NCBI GenBank assembly: GCA_045588485.1
Contig: JAZNEI010000071.1
Coordinates: 1-39,296 of the forward strand
Source: HGM04593 sp045588485
GTDB taxonomy: Bacteria > Bacteroidota > Bacteroidia > Bacteroidales > Bacteroidaceae
Length of the DNA: 39,296 nt
Direction of reading: 5' to 3'
Shown here: piece after piece, positions 23,543-31,109 of the stretch
Position numbering within the stretch: position 1 is the stretch's first letter
How the letters are laid out: every line of letters begins with the position of its first letter
Program-made: the position numbers and the translations under genes
Notes under the pieces: generated by a model
Databases searched by the model: none
Told to the model about the DNA's origin: nothing
What the model saw: only the letters and a program-made list of their open reading frames with translations

Positions 23543-23690
23543 GCAAAAATAAACCTAATAAAAAGGGTTTATGCTTAAAAAAAGTGAGTCGTATCATCTT
23601 TGGTTATAAAAAGAGTTGTATATCTCCTTTTTTGAGGTTCCCTTAATGCTGCTTGGTTATATTTGTTTCGGTCAATAAAACTTTATTAAA

Positions 23691-23722
23691 TTTTACATTA
23701 TGCACGAAAAGTATTATCTTCG
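23691..23722 (+). promoter_or_regulatory. Promoter that fixes the DUF3078 gene start
   Basis: TATCTTCG at 23715-23722 is a -7 box of the form seen at 9110, with TTTT at 23691-23694 as a -33 element 20 bases upstream. Transcription would start near 23729, downstream of the ATG at 23700, so the true start codon is the ATG at 23745. Confidence 0.55.
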
Positions 23723-23744
23723 CACAGAAATAACACAAACATCA

Positions 23745-25040
23745 ATGAGAACCATAATATTTCTTTTGTTTTTTTCTTTTGTGCTTACCGTTAAGGCGCA
23801 AGATCAGGATGCTGTAAAACGGTATTTTGAAAAATGTCTTGATGAACTTGTTGAGAATAGTCGCTTGTCGGCCAAAGATAATACTTATAGCAGAGCCGAC
23901 GAAGAGGAGAGAACCGACCCGACGTATTTTAGAATGTTTGCTCCAACTGTACTATATGAGTCTACAATAAAACTGGGCTTTAAGAGAGGATTCGACCTTA
24001 ACAAACAGAGTGATAGCGAAATAGAACTGTACGAACATCGACAGATGATGATAGATCGTCTGTTGCTTAATGTCTATAAGTACCGCCCCGATATTGTGGA
24101 TATTACGGAGTCTGATATGCGCAGTATTGTTACTCCTGCCGAGTTAGAGAGAAAGCAGAGGGCACTTCTCGAAGAGAAGAAAGAGAAACCTTTGGTGATT
24201 CCCGATAATGTACAGGGCAATCTCGAGACTAAGATTGTAAAGCCTAACTATTGGAGAACATCCGGTAGCTTCTCGTTTAGTTTTACACAAAACTATTTTT
24301 CGGGTAACTGGGCGCAAGGTGGCGATAACAACAAAACATTGATTACAGTTCTGAAACTGCATGTAAATTACAACGATAAAAAGAAAATATCTTTTGAGAA
24401 TACTTTCGAGGCCAAGTTGGGTTTTGTAACAGTGTCGGGCGATACGCTTCATAATTACAAGACCAACAACGATATGTTGCGTCTCGACTCGAAATTCGGT
24501 TATAAGATTATGAACAATGTGAATCTTTCGGCAAAGATGACATTGCAGACACAATCAATGCCTAACTATCCAACAAACACGCGCGATTTTGTTTCTAATT
24601 TTATGGCACCTTTCGATGCAAACTTCTCGGTCGGTTTCGACTACAAACGCAGCGGAAAAAAATGGAATCTGTCTTTATACTTTGCTCCTTTGTCGGCATA
24701 TAATTATAAGTTTGTTCGATACGGATATTTGGCATCACGTTATGGTATACGCGCAGGCCGTCAGCATAAAGAGGATTTTGGTACGCAGATACAGCCAACT
24801 TTCAATGCTACTCTTTTCAAGAATGTAACGCTTAATTCGCGTATGGAGTACTATACAAACTATTCACGTGCCTATTTCAACTGGGAGAATACATTTAAAA
24901 TGAAAATAAACAAGTATCTTGATGCCACTGTCTTTTTACACGGACGTTTCGACGATAGTTCACGCGGACTCTATAGTGACTCATACGGATATTGGCAGAT
25001 TAAAGAGTATATGACATTGGGATTGACATATTCGTGGTAA
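23745..25040 (+). CDS. DUF3078 outer-membrane barrel protein
   Basis: The mature protein resembles the Bacteroidota DUF3078 family, presumed outer-membrane beta-barrels of unknown job. I start at ATG 23745: MRTIIFLLFFSFVLTVKAQ is then a clean signal peptide, while the longer frame from 23700 has a polar head and overlaps the promoter. After a charged helical N-terminal third, residues about 175-431 show alternating beta strands rich in Tyr, Phe and Asn (SFSFSFTQNYFSGNWAQGGD), ending YMTLGLTYSW with an aromatic final residue, the usual barrel insertion signal. It is 49 bases before the antiporter gene on the same strand and may be cotranscribed with it. Confidence 0.85.
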   Translation: MRTIIFLLFFSFVLTVKAQDQDAVKRYFEKCLDELVENSRLSAKDNTYSRADEEERTDPTYFRMFAPTVLYESTIKLGFKRGFDLNKQSDSEIELYEHRQMMIDRLLLNVYKYRPDIVDITESDMRSIVTPAELERKQRALLEEKKEKPLVIPDNVQGNLETKIVKPNYWRTSGSFSFSFTQNYFSGNWAQGGDNNKTLITVLKLHVNYNDKKKISFENTFEAKLGFVTVSGDTLHNYKTNNDMLRLDSKFGYKIMNNVNLSAKMTLQTQSMPNYPTNTRDFVSNFMAPFDANFSVGFDYKRSGKKWNLSLYFAPLSAYNYKFVRYGYLASRYGIRAGRQHKEDFGTQIQPTFNATLFKNVTLNSRMEYYTNYSRAYFNWENTFKMKINKYLDATVFLHGRFDDSSRGLYSDSYGYWQIKEYMTLGLTYSW

Positions 25041-25089
25041 TCAATAGTTCCACTATTTGTGTTTGATATAAAAATAAAGTAATTGTGAA

Positions 25090-27123
25090 ATGAACTGGTC
25101 CTCTCTCTTTCCGATATCCGACCCAACTTGGATTTTTTTCTGGGTATTGTGTATAATTCTGTTTGCGCCACTCCTTTTCCAAAAACTGCGTCTGCCTCAT
25201 ATTATAGGTATGATTTTGGCAGGATTGCTCGTTGGCCCGAACGGACTTAATATCCTTGAAAGAGACGACAGTTTCGAACTGTTCGGAAAGGTAGGATTAT
25301 ACTATATAATGTTCCTCGCGAGTCTCGAGATTAATATGCAGGAACTGAAAGAGCATAAGAGTGGAGCATTGACCTTAGGACTTTTGGCATTCATTGTCCC
25401 GATTTTGCTTGGACTCTTTACCAATATTGTGGTACTCGATTTTAATATCATTACTGCTGTGTTGTTGGCGAGTATGTATGCTTCGTACACACTGATATCC
25501 TATCCTATTGTGGCGCGGTATGGTCTTTCGCGTCTCAAATGTGTAAATTTTGTGGTAGGAGGTACTGTAATAACAGATACGTTGACGCTTTTTGTGTTGG
25601 CAGTCATCGGTGGATTGTTCAGTGGCGAGTCGGACGGATGGTTTTTTGTTCTTCTCTTGTTGAAACTTATTCTTCTTACGGCGGCCATAATTTTCTTCTT
25701 CCCACGCATAGCTCGTTATTTCTTTCGTAAATACAATGATGGAACCATACAATATATTTTTGTGATGGCAATGCTCTTTTTGGGAGCCGGAATGATGGAG
25801 TTAGTGGGAATGGAGGGTATTTTGGGTGCTTTCATAACAGGACTTGTCCTCAATAGACTTATTCCTCACTCTTCGCCGCTGATGCGAAGAATCGATTTTA
25901 TCGGCAATGCTATTTTTATTCCTTATTTCCTTATTGGTGTGGGAATGATTATAAATGTGAAGGTGCTTTTCTCGGATACCGGTGCATTGTTGGTGATGTT
26001 GGCGATGGTTCTCACTGCGCTCACAGGAAAATGGTTGGCATCGTGGTTCACAGCAAAGGCCTTTAAACTGAAAGCTGATGAACAGCGCCTCATGTTCGGA
26101 TTGAGCAGCTCACAGGCTGCGGCAACATTGGCTGCGGCTCTTGTCGGACACGGTATAAAGTTGTCGGATGGTACTCCTTTGTTAAATGACGATGTGCTTA
26201 ATGGTACCATTCTGCTTATTCTTGTGTCGTGTATAGTGAGTTCGATAACAACCGATAGGGCTTCGCGCAGCATAATTGTTTCGGGAGAAAATCTCGACAA
26301 GCCGATGAATACTTCGAAAAAGACACTGTTGGCTCTTGCCAATCCAGCTATGGTCGATAAGCTTATGGACCTTGCACTGTTCATGCGTAAAGAGAACTCT
26401 ACAATACCTTTGTCGGCTGTGACAGTTGTACTCGATGAGGATGAGAAGATGCTTAGCCGTGCAACCCGACTTCTGGATACGGCGGCACAGATTGCAGCAT
26501 CGGTAAATGTCCCTCTTCTTACGAAGAAACGTCTCACGACGAACCTCTCAAATGGTATTATTCACGAGATGAAAGAGAACGATTACCGCGAGCTTATTGT
26601 GGGATTCCATAAAAAAGAGACAGTAAATGATACGTTCCTGGGAAATGTATTGCCCGAGTTGCTTAAAAATCTTTACTGTCAGATAATAATGGCCCGTATA
26701 AACATACCTTTGAATACCATCAGGCGTATCCATATAACCTTTCCTGCAAAGGCCGAATTTGAGGCAGGATTCAACAATTGGGTCGAACAGACAGCTCGTA
26801 TGGCATCAGGATTAGGATGTAGAGTAAACTATCATGGTCATCCCGATACAATGAGACTCATCGAGCAGTATATCAAGACAAATGCCACTATCGAGGCCGA
26901 GTTCTTTCCAACCGATGGCGGAAACGACCTCAAACGTCTTGCCAAGATAATTAAAAACGACCACCTGCTTGTGATTGTGAGTGCCCGTAAAGGTTCGATA
27001 TCGTTCCGCCCGTCGCTCGACCACGTATTTACGCAGTTGCAGCGCGATTATCAAGAGACAAGCGTGCTGCTTATATATCCTAATGGATATTCTATTGATA
27101 GTGAGGCAAATAGTTTGGGTTAG
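25090..27123 (+). CDS. Cation:proton antiporter (CPA2) with cytosolic C-terminal domain
   Basis: Residues about 10-390 make roughly 12 membrane segments of the CPA2 (KefB/NapA-like) family: LRLPHIIGMILAGLLVGPNG near the start, GGTVITDTLTLFVLAVIGG with the acidic residue of the ion site, and MEGILGAFITGLVLNRLIP. Residues about 400-677 are soluble and resemble a universal-stress-protein-like pair (VTVVLDEDE..., LLVIVSARKGS), a common regulatory tail. It exchanges Na+ or K+ for protons across the inner membrane; the ion is not decidable from sequence. No TrkA-N domain is visible. It converges on doxX, with only 4 bases between the two stop codons. Confidence 0.9.
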   Translation: MNWSSLFPISDPTWIFFWVLCIILFAPLLFQKLRLPHIIGMILAGLLVGPNGLNILERDDSFELFGKVGLYYIMFLASLEINMQELKEHKSGALTLGLLAFIVPILLGLFTNIVVLDFNIITAVLLASMYASYTLISYPIVARYGLSRLKCVNFVVGGTVITDTLTLFVLAVIGGLFSGESDGWFFVLLLLKLILLTAAIIFFFPRIARYFFRKYNDGTIQYIFVMAMLFLGAGMMELVGMEGILGAFITGLVLNRLIPHSSPLMRRIDFIGNAIFIPYFLIGVGMIINVKVLFSDTGALLVMLAMVLTALTGKWLASWFTAKAFKLKADEQRLMFGLSSSQAAATLAAALVGHGIKLSDGTPLLNDDVLNGTILLILVSCIVSSITTDRASRSIIVSGENLDKPMNTSKKTLLALANPAMVDKLMDLALFMRKENSTIPLSAVTVVLDEDEKMLSRATRLLDTAAQIAASVNVPLLTKKRLTTNLSNGIIHEMKENDYRELIVGFHKKETVNDTFLGNVLPELLKNLYCQIIMARINIPLNTIRRIHITFPAKAEFEAGFNNWVEQTARMASGLGCRVNYHGHPDTMRLIEQYIKTNATIEAEFFPTDGGNDLKRLAKIIKNDHLLVIVSARKGSISFRPSLDHVFTQLQRDYQETSVLLIYPNGYSIDSEANSLG

Positions 27124-27127
27124 CTTC

Positions 27128-27577
27128 TTAAAAAGAACTACTGTTTCTGTGTGTGAGTTTGTAGCGTATAGCTGCATCTAACGAGAAATATCCGGGACCG
27201 GCAAGAAACATAATTATAAATATGGCAAGGTACATAAGTGCCGGTTCTCTCACTATAAACGGGTCGTAGGCGTGAATAGCAATCAACGCAACTGCCATTG
27301 CAAAAATCATCGGTAGTATAGAGAGGCGGAAGAGTATTCCCAATATTACGCATAGCGAACATATTACTTCGGCAAATATGGTGCATATCAACGAGAGGGT
27401 ATGGCCTATGCCTAAAGGGTCGGGGAAACTGTCCGACAATGCTTCGAATGCCATCCATTTATCGATGCCATGGGTAAGGAACATAAGTCCGAATACGATT
27501 CGTGACATAAGGAGCAGTGCTGATGTCGCCATCGGTGTGGGTGGGGCAGGAAAAAGAAGTTTTAAGAATCTATTCAT
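27128..27577 (-). CDS. DoxX family membrane protein
   Basis: A small inner-membrane protein of four predicted helices. I use the ATG at 27577 (MNRFLKLLFPAPPTPMA...), giving 149 residues, because the frame extending to 27616 runs through the hairpin at 27584-27625. Characteristic family sequence includes LLLMSRIVFGLMFLTHGIDK near the start and LAGPGYFSLDAAI at the end. DoxX proteins are linked to quinone or thiol redox chemistry in some bacteria, but the function here is unknown. It is convergent with the antiporter gene. Confidence 0.88.
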   Translation of the reverse strand: MNRFLKLLFPAPPTPMATSALLLMSRIVFGLMFLTHGIDKWMAFEALSDSFPDPLGIGHTLSLICTIFAEVICSLCVILGILFRLSILPMIFAMAVALIAIHAYDPFIVREPALMYLAIFIIMFLAGPGYFSLDAAIRYKLTHRNSSSF

Positions 27578-27583
27578 AATATA

Positions 27584-27637
27584 ACAGAGGGTATGATGTT
27601 TTATAGATAACACCATACCCTCTGTTTTGTTCTTTTT
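27584..27637. terminator. Long hairpin between the SIMPL and doxX genes
   Basis: ACAGAGGGTATGATGTT at 27584-27600 pairs with AACACCATACCCTCTGT at 27609-27625, with one A:C mismatch, around an 8-base loop. The plus-strand side continues TTTTGTTCTTTTTATT, a good U-tract for stopping transcription that reads through doxX from the antiporter side. On the minus strand it comes after the SIMPL stop and directly before the doxX ATG, with a weaker tail. It may work in both directions. Confidence 0.6.
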
Positions 27638-27654
27638 ATTCTTAGAGACAGTTT

Positions 27655-28380
27655 TTATTGTAACTCGAATTTTACATTGACGTGTACCGTATATGTGAGT
27701 TTGCTTATCGATATAGATTCGGATGGTGCGCCTGCTGCTGTGTCTATTGCACTCTCCTCGGCCAATACCATATTACGGCTTTTGTACATGCGTGGCTGTG
27801 GCGAACTGCTCGAGTTCCACGAGCTTATTCTAATGGCTTTACCTATGGTTTGTCCTACAGCGCCGGCGTATGCCGTAGCTTGCTTCTGTGCCTTTTGCAT
27901 TGCTTCGACTCCCAATTCGGTTATAAGTTGCTCCTCTTTTGTGAATTTAGTCTTTGCAAGTTGTATATTGGTTATCTCCTTCTCCTCGAGTTCGTATATA
28001 ATCTTTTGCATTATACCTGCATCATTTAGTTTAAGCATATAGCTTGCACTGCTACGAGGTACCATACGTTTTGAGAAAGTCTTATAGTTGACACTGCTGC
28101 CCATAAAATCGAGTGTAAGGGCCTCGGAAACATCTATCTTGTTGGTTTTTAGTACGCCAATCATTGCTTCCTGTTGCTGTTGAAGCGTTTTTTTACCCTT
28201 ATAGTCGCTTTCTTTTATTATTATTGACAGGTAGAGTTCATCGGGGGTAACCTCGCGTTGTGCCTCGGCTTGCATGTCAATGTTGGGAACTTCGTTCTGT
28301 GCAAAAGTCATCAAAGGTACGATAAGTGCCATCGCTGCTATTGCGATAGCTCTGCCGATAATGGATAGTCTTCTTTTCAT
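27655..28380 (-). CDS. SIMPL (DUF541) domain protein, exported
   Basis: A 241-residue periplasmic protein. Residues 1-28 (MKRRLSIIGRAIAIAAMAL...FAQ) form a signal peptide, then the SIMPL domain: VTPDELYLSIIIKES, KKTLQQQQEAMIGVLK and the C-terminal ISKLTYTVHVNVKFELQ. SIMPL proteins form oligomeric cages in the envelope; physiological roles are mostly unknown, though stress links exist. There is no partner gene nearby. The region upstream (28381-28522) is AT-rich and separates it from the AraC gene, which is on the same strand upstream. Confidence 0.88.
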   Translation of the reverse strand: MKRRLSIIGRAIAIAAMALIVPLMTFAQNEVPNIDMQAEAQREVTPDELYLSIIIKESDYKGKKTLQQQQEAMIGVLKTNKIDVSEALTLDFMGSSVNYKTFSKRMVPRSSASYMLKLNDAGIMQKIIYELEEKEITNIQLAKTKFTKEEQLITELGVEAMQKAQKQATAYAGAVGQTIGKAIRISSWNSSSSPQPRMYKSRNMVLAEESAIDTAAGAPSESISISKLTYTVHVNVKFELQ

Positions 28381-28522
28381 TTTCTCTGTATTTAATGCAA
28401 TATTTATGTTTGCAATTTACGATGACTTTTTTGGAATCGTATAATAATTACCGATGATTTTGTTAAAATTAACACCGAAAGCCCGCTTTTAAATTCTTTT
28501 ATATGTTAAAATGTTATATTGG

Positions 28523-29398
28523 CTACATATTGTATGTTTTGCGGTATTCGAGTGGGGGGATACCCTCGCGTTTTCTGAAAAAAGTGGAGAATTGTCCCGT
28601 AGAGTCGAAGTTTAGTTCTTTTGCTATCTGTGCTATACTATCGGTGCCCGAGATAAGCAACTCTTTGGCTCTCTGCAGTCTGTGCTGTTGGCGGTACTCT
28701 CCGGGTGATATGCCGCACACTCTGCGGAACTCTCGACGAAAATAGGAGTATCCTATGCCTAATAAGTCGGCAATCTCCTCTATAGATTTTTGGGAGTATG
28801 TATCGTCGGTCACCATTCTTTTTGCCTGATTGATAGTGCGTATTATGTGACTTTCGCAGAAAATGTTGCTTTGACTTTCGTATGCTATCCTGCCCAGGAG
28901 CATCTGTACAAGACCTGCTGTGTATTGCGCCTCTCCTGCTGCCTGCTGTGCCGAGTGGTTGTATATTTCTTCGAAAATGTCACTTATGCGTTTATAGTCG
29001 CTTGTATGAAATATACACTGCTTGAAAGTGAAAAAACCTAATCTGATAAGTTCATCCATTATCCGTCCGTTGAATCCCACCCAGTACTCTTCCCATCCTG
29101 TTTCAATATCGGGGTGGTAGCTGTGCCACTCTCCGGGGTAAAGCAACAACAATGTACCTGCATTCACTATAGTACGCGAACATGATGCACTCTCGAATAC
29201 TCCTTTGCCGCGGGCTATGTATACAATCTGATATTCGTTAAGTGTGCGTCGTCCGTCGCTACCGAATCGGTGGCTGTCGGGGTGTCCTGCCGAGGGATAT
29301 GTGGCATTACTTTCTATATGTTGCTCTCCAATGGTTGTTACTGCCAATCCCCATGCAAAGTCGCGTGCAGTGGGTTGTAAATATTTGAATCGGTTCAT
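28523..29398 (-). CDS. AraC-family transcriptional regulator
   Basis: A 291-residue DNA-binding regulator. The N-terminal part (about 10-150) is a cupin-type effector domain with YIARGKGVFESASC and LLLYPGEWHSYHPD. The C-terminal 100 residues hold two helix-turn-helix units: SIEEIADLLGIGYSYFRREF and SIAQIAKELNFDSTGQFSTF with the following FRKREGIPPLEYR. It is divergent from the DcaP-like porin (125-base gap), so a sugar or organic acid that the porin transports may be its signal; this is inference. A -7 box TATCTTCGC (complement of 29425-29433) lies upstream on the minus strand. Confidence 0.92.
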   Translation of the reverse strand: MNRFKYLQPTARDFAWGLAVTTIGEQHIESNATYPSAGHPDSHRFGSDGRRTLNEYQIVYIARGKGVFESASCSRTIVNAGTLLLLYPGEWHSYHPDIETGWEEYWVGFNGRIMDELIRLGFFTFKQCIFHTSDYKRISDIFEEIYNHSAQQAAGEAQYTAGLVQMLLGRIAYESQSNIFCESHIIRTINQAKRMVTDDTYSQKSIEEIADLLGIGYSYFRREFRRVCGISPGEYRQQHRLQRAKELLISGTDSIAQIAKELNFDSTGQFSTFFRKREGIPPLEYRKTYNM

Positions 29399-29424
29399 CG
29401 CTTTTTATGTTGCTTATCTTATGC

Positions 29425-29433
29425 GCGAAGATA
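29425..29433 (-). promoter_or_regulatory. -7 box of the AraC-family gene
   Basis: On the minus strand TATCTTCGC matches the local TAnnTTCG variant and lies 27 bases before the ATG. A TTG about 23 bases upstream is only a weak -33 match. Confidence 0.45.
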
Positions 29434-29523
29434 CAGCTTTTTTCTATGCTCTTGTCTCAACTCGTTAAACAATTTATTGCCTAATTGCGTTCTCATACCT
29501 GTAAACATTAAAATCTTAAGGAT

Positions 29524-30801
29524 ATGAAAAAAATCTTCCATTTGACTATTCTGGCTGCTTTGGTCTTGAATTTTGCACAGCCTGCGTATGCTCAGCGATG
29601 GGCGAGAATCTATGATTCGCCTGTTACGGTCTACAATTTTACCGAGACGGTAAATACCGCTCCCGAGATTGTAAATATCTTCTATAATACGCAAGGAGAA
29701 TATTTCAGAGACCCTCTTGCTCCCCGTTTTGTTCTTACCGACCGCGAAGGTAAATGGGGTCTGGGAATAGGCGGTTATCTTATGGCTCGTGCCGAGGTCG
29801 ACTTTGATAAGGTTGTCGATAATATCGACTTTTTACCTTCGCAGATTCAACGCGGTTCGGGACCATCGAGTCAGTATCAGATGGATATAACAACATCTAC
29901 ACTGTTCCTTAAGCTGGTTGGACGCAGCCGTATGCTGGGCGATTTTCAACTCTTTACTTCGGCCGATTGGCGTGGCGATGGAAAGGGATTGCGTCTGCTC
30001 AATGCATATATGCGTACAAAATATGTTACATTGGGATACACAACCGGTAACTTTATGGACCTTGCCGCTTATCCTGCCACAGTTGATAATGCAGGACCTT
30101 GCGGTATGACTTTTTATCGTACTACACAGCTAGCGCTGAATTTCAATCTTTTTAAAGGGATGACAATGGGTATTGGTATTGAGTCGCCAAATGTTTCGGC
30201 TGCATCGGATGATTTTGCAAGTGTAGGGGCACAGACTTTTCCTAATATCCCAATCTATTTTAAGTACAAACTCTATGATGATGCTCACATACGCTTGGGC
30301 GGTATACTACGCGATATGTCTTACACCAATAACGTATCGGGTGGCAAGCGACAGAAGATAGCTTGGGGTGCACAGGCCAGTACCTTGATGACGTTCGGAA
30401 ACTTCCAGGTAAGCGGACAGTACTCTATAGGCGAGGGTATCGGCTCTCTTGTGAACAATATATCTAATGTCGGTGTCGACCTTGTGCCTGTCCCCGACAA
30501 CAACGGACAGATGATGCTCCTGCTATCGAATGCCTGGTTTGCAGCTTTGCACTACAACTTTTCGAGTGAGACATTTGTCTCGGCTACATATAGCCAGACT
30601 AACCTTTATTCGCGCCGTGGATTTGCCGGCGAGAATCCCGATATGTATAAACGCGGTCAATATCTTGCTGTGAACATGTTTACAATGGCAAGCGATAATT
30701 TGCAGTTGGGTATAGAGTATCTGCACGGATGGCGTGTTGATTTTGACGAACATACATATAATGCCAATCGCATAAATGTTTCTGCAAGATACAATTTCTG
30801 A
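29524..30801 (+). CDS. DcaP-like outer-membrane porin
   Basis: A 425-residue beta-barrel with signal peptide 1-23 (MKKIFHLTILAALVLNFAQPAYAQ). Barrel strands begin near WGLGIGGYLMARAEVDFD, followed by NAYMRTKYVTLGYTTGNFMDLAAYPATVDNAG-type loops like those of DcaP trimeric porins, and the protein ends VSARYNF with a terminal Phe. DcaP porins take up dicarboxylates and similar anions in other phyla; the substrate here is unknown. It is divergent from the AraC-like gene and stands alone, closed by a hairpin at 30824-30849. Confidence 0.82.
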   Translation: MKKIFHLTILAALVLNFAQPAYAQRWARIYDSPVTVYNFTETVNTAPEIVNIFYNTQGEYFRDPLAPRFVLTDREGKWGLGIGGYLMARAEVDFDKVVDNIDFLPSQIQRGSGPSSQYQMDITTSTLFLKLVGRSRMLGDFQLFTSADWRGDGKGLRLLNAYMRTKYVTLGYTTGNFMDLAAYPATVDNAGPCGMTFYRTTQLALNFNLFKGMTMGIGIESPNVSAASDDFASVGAQTFPNIPIYFKYKLYDDAHIRLGGILRDMSYTNNVSGGKRQKIAWGAQASTLMTFGNFQVSGQYSIGEGIGSLVNNISNVGVDLVPVPDNNGQMMLLLSNAWFAALHYNFSSETFVSATYSQTNLYSRRGFAGENPDMYKRGQYLAVNMFTMASDNLQLGIEYLHGWRVDFDEHTYNANRINVSARYNF

Positions 30802-30823
30802 TTTTTTGTCATTTCGCTTGTGG

Positions 30824-30849
30824 GGCTGCACTTCTTTAGTGGTGCAGCC
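30824..30849 (+). terminator. Terminator after the DcaP-like porin
   Basis: GGCTGCAC/GTGCAGCC form an 8-bp stem around a 10-base loop, followed by a moderately T-rich tail. Confidence 0.5.
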
Positions 30850-30979
30850 TCCTTGTTCTACTATGCTTTTTTCTCTTAGAAGATTCGGTTTAAATTTCTA
30901 AATAAAGCTTTCTAAATGATATTGTATGGTTGTATTGAAAAAAATATTCTCTCTTATCTTCAGATTTAATACTTTTTTA

Positions 30980-30998
30980 TATATTTGCGCTTAAGCGC
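30980..30998 (+). promoter_or_regulatory. -7 box and overlapping palindrome of the PiT gene
   Basis: TATATTTG at 30980-30987 matches TAnnTTTG exactly. Its last G begins GCGCTTAAGCGC, a perfect 12-base palindrome that spans the predicted transcription start and could be an operator. Confidence 0.5.
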
Positions 30999-31109
30999 GA
31001 AAATATGTTGCATCCGCTACGAAATTTTGAGGTGGGTTTCATCCGTTCCGCGTAGATTGACCATGCAGATGTGAATAAATAAACACAAAATATAACTAAA
31101 TTTTATATT

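Larger units (their letters stand above)
30802..31109. other. Intergenic region porin / phosphate transporter
   Basis: 308 bases with no gene. GGCTGCAC (30824-30831) pairs with GTGCAGCC (30842-30849) as a likely terminator of the porin gene. TATATTTG at 30980-30987 is an exact -7 box for the transporter. It is overlapped by the 12-base palindrome GCGCTTAAGCGC at 30987-30998. The leader from there to 31110 is about 115 bases. Confidence 0.55.

Noticed and set aside
23700..23744. Upstream ATG of the DUF3078 gene
   Set aside because: It would put 15 polar residues before a good signal peptide and overlaps the -7 box at 23715-23722.
27578..27616. Longer N-terminus for the DoxX protein
   Set aside because: The extension translates the 27584-27625 hairpin and adds residues not expected in the family.
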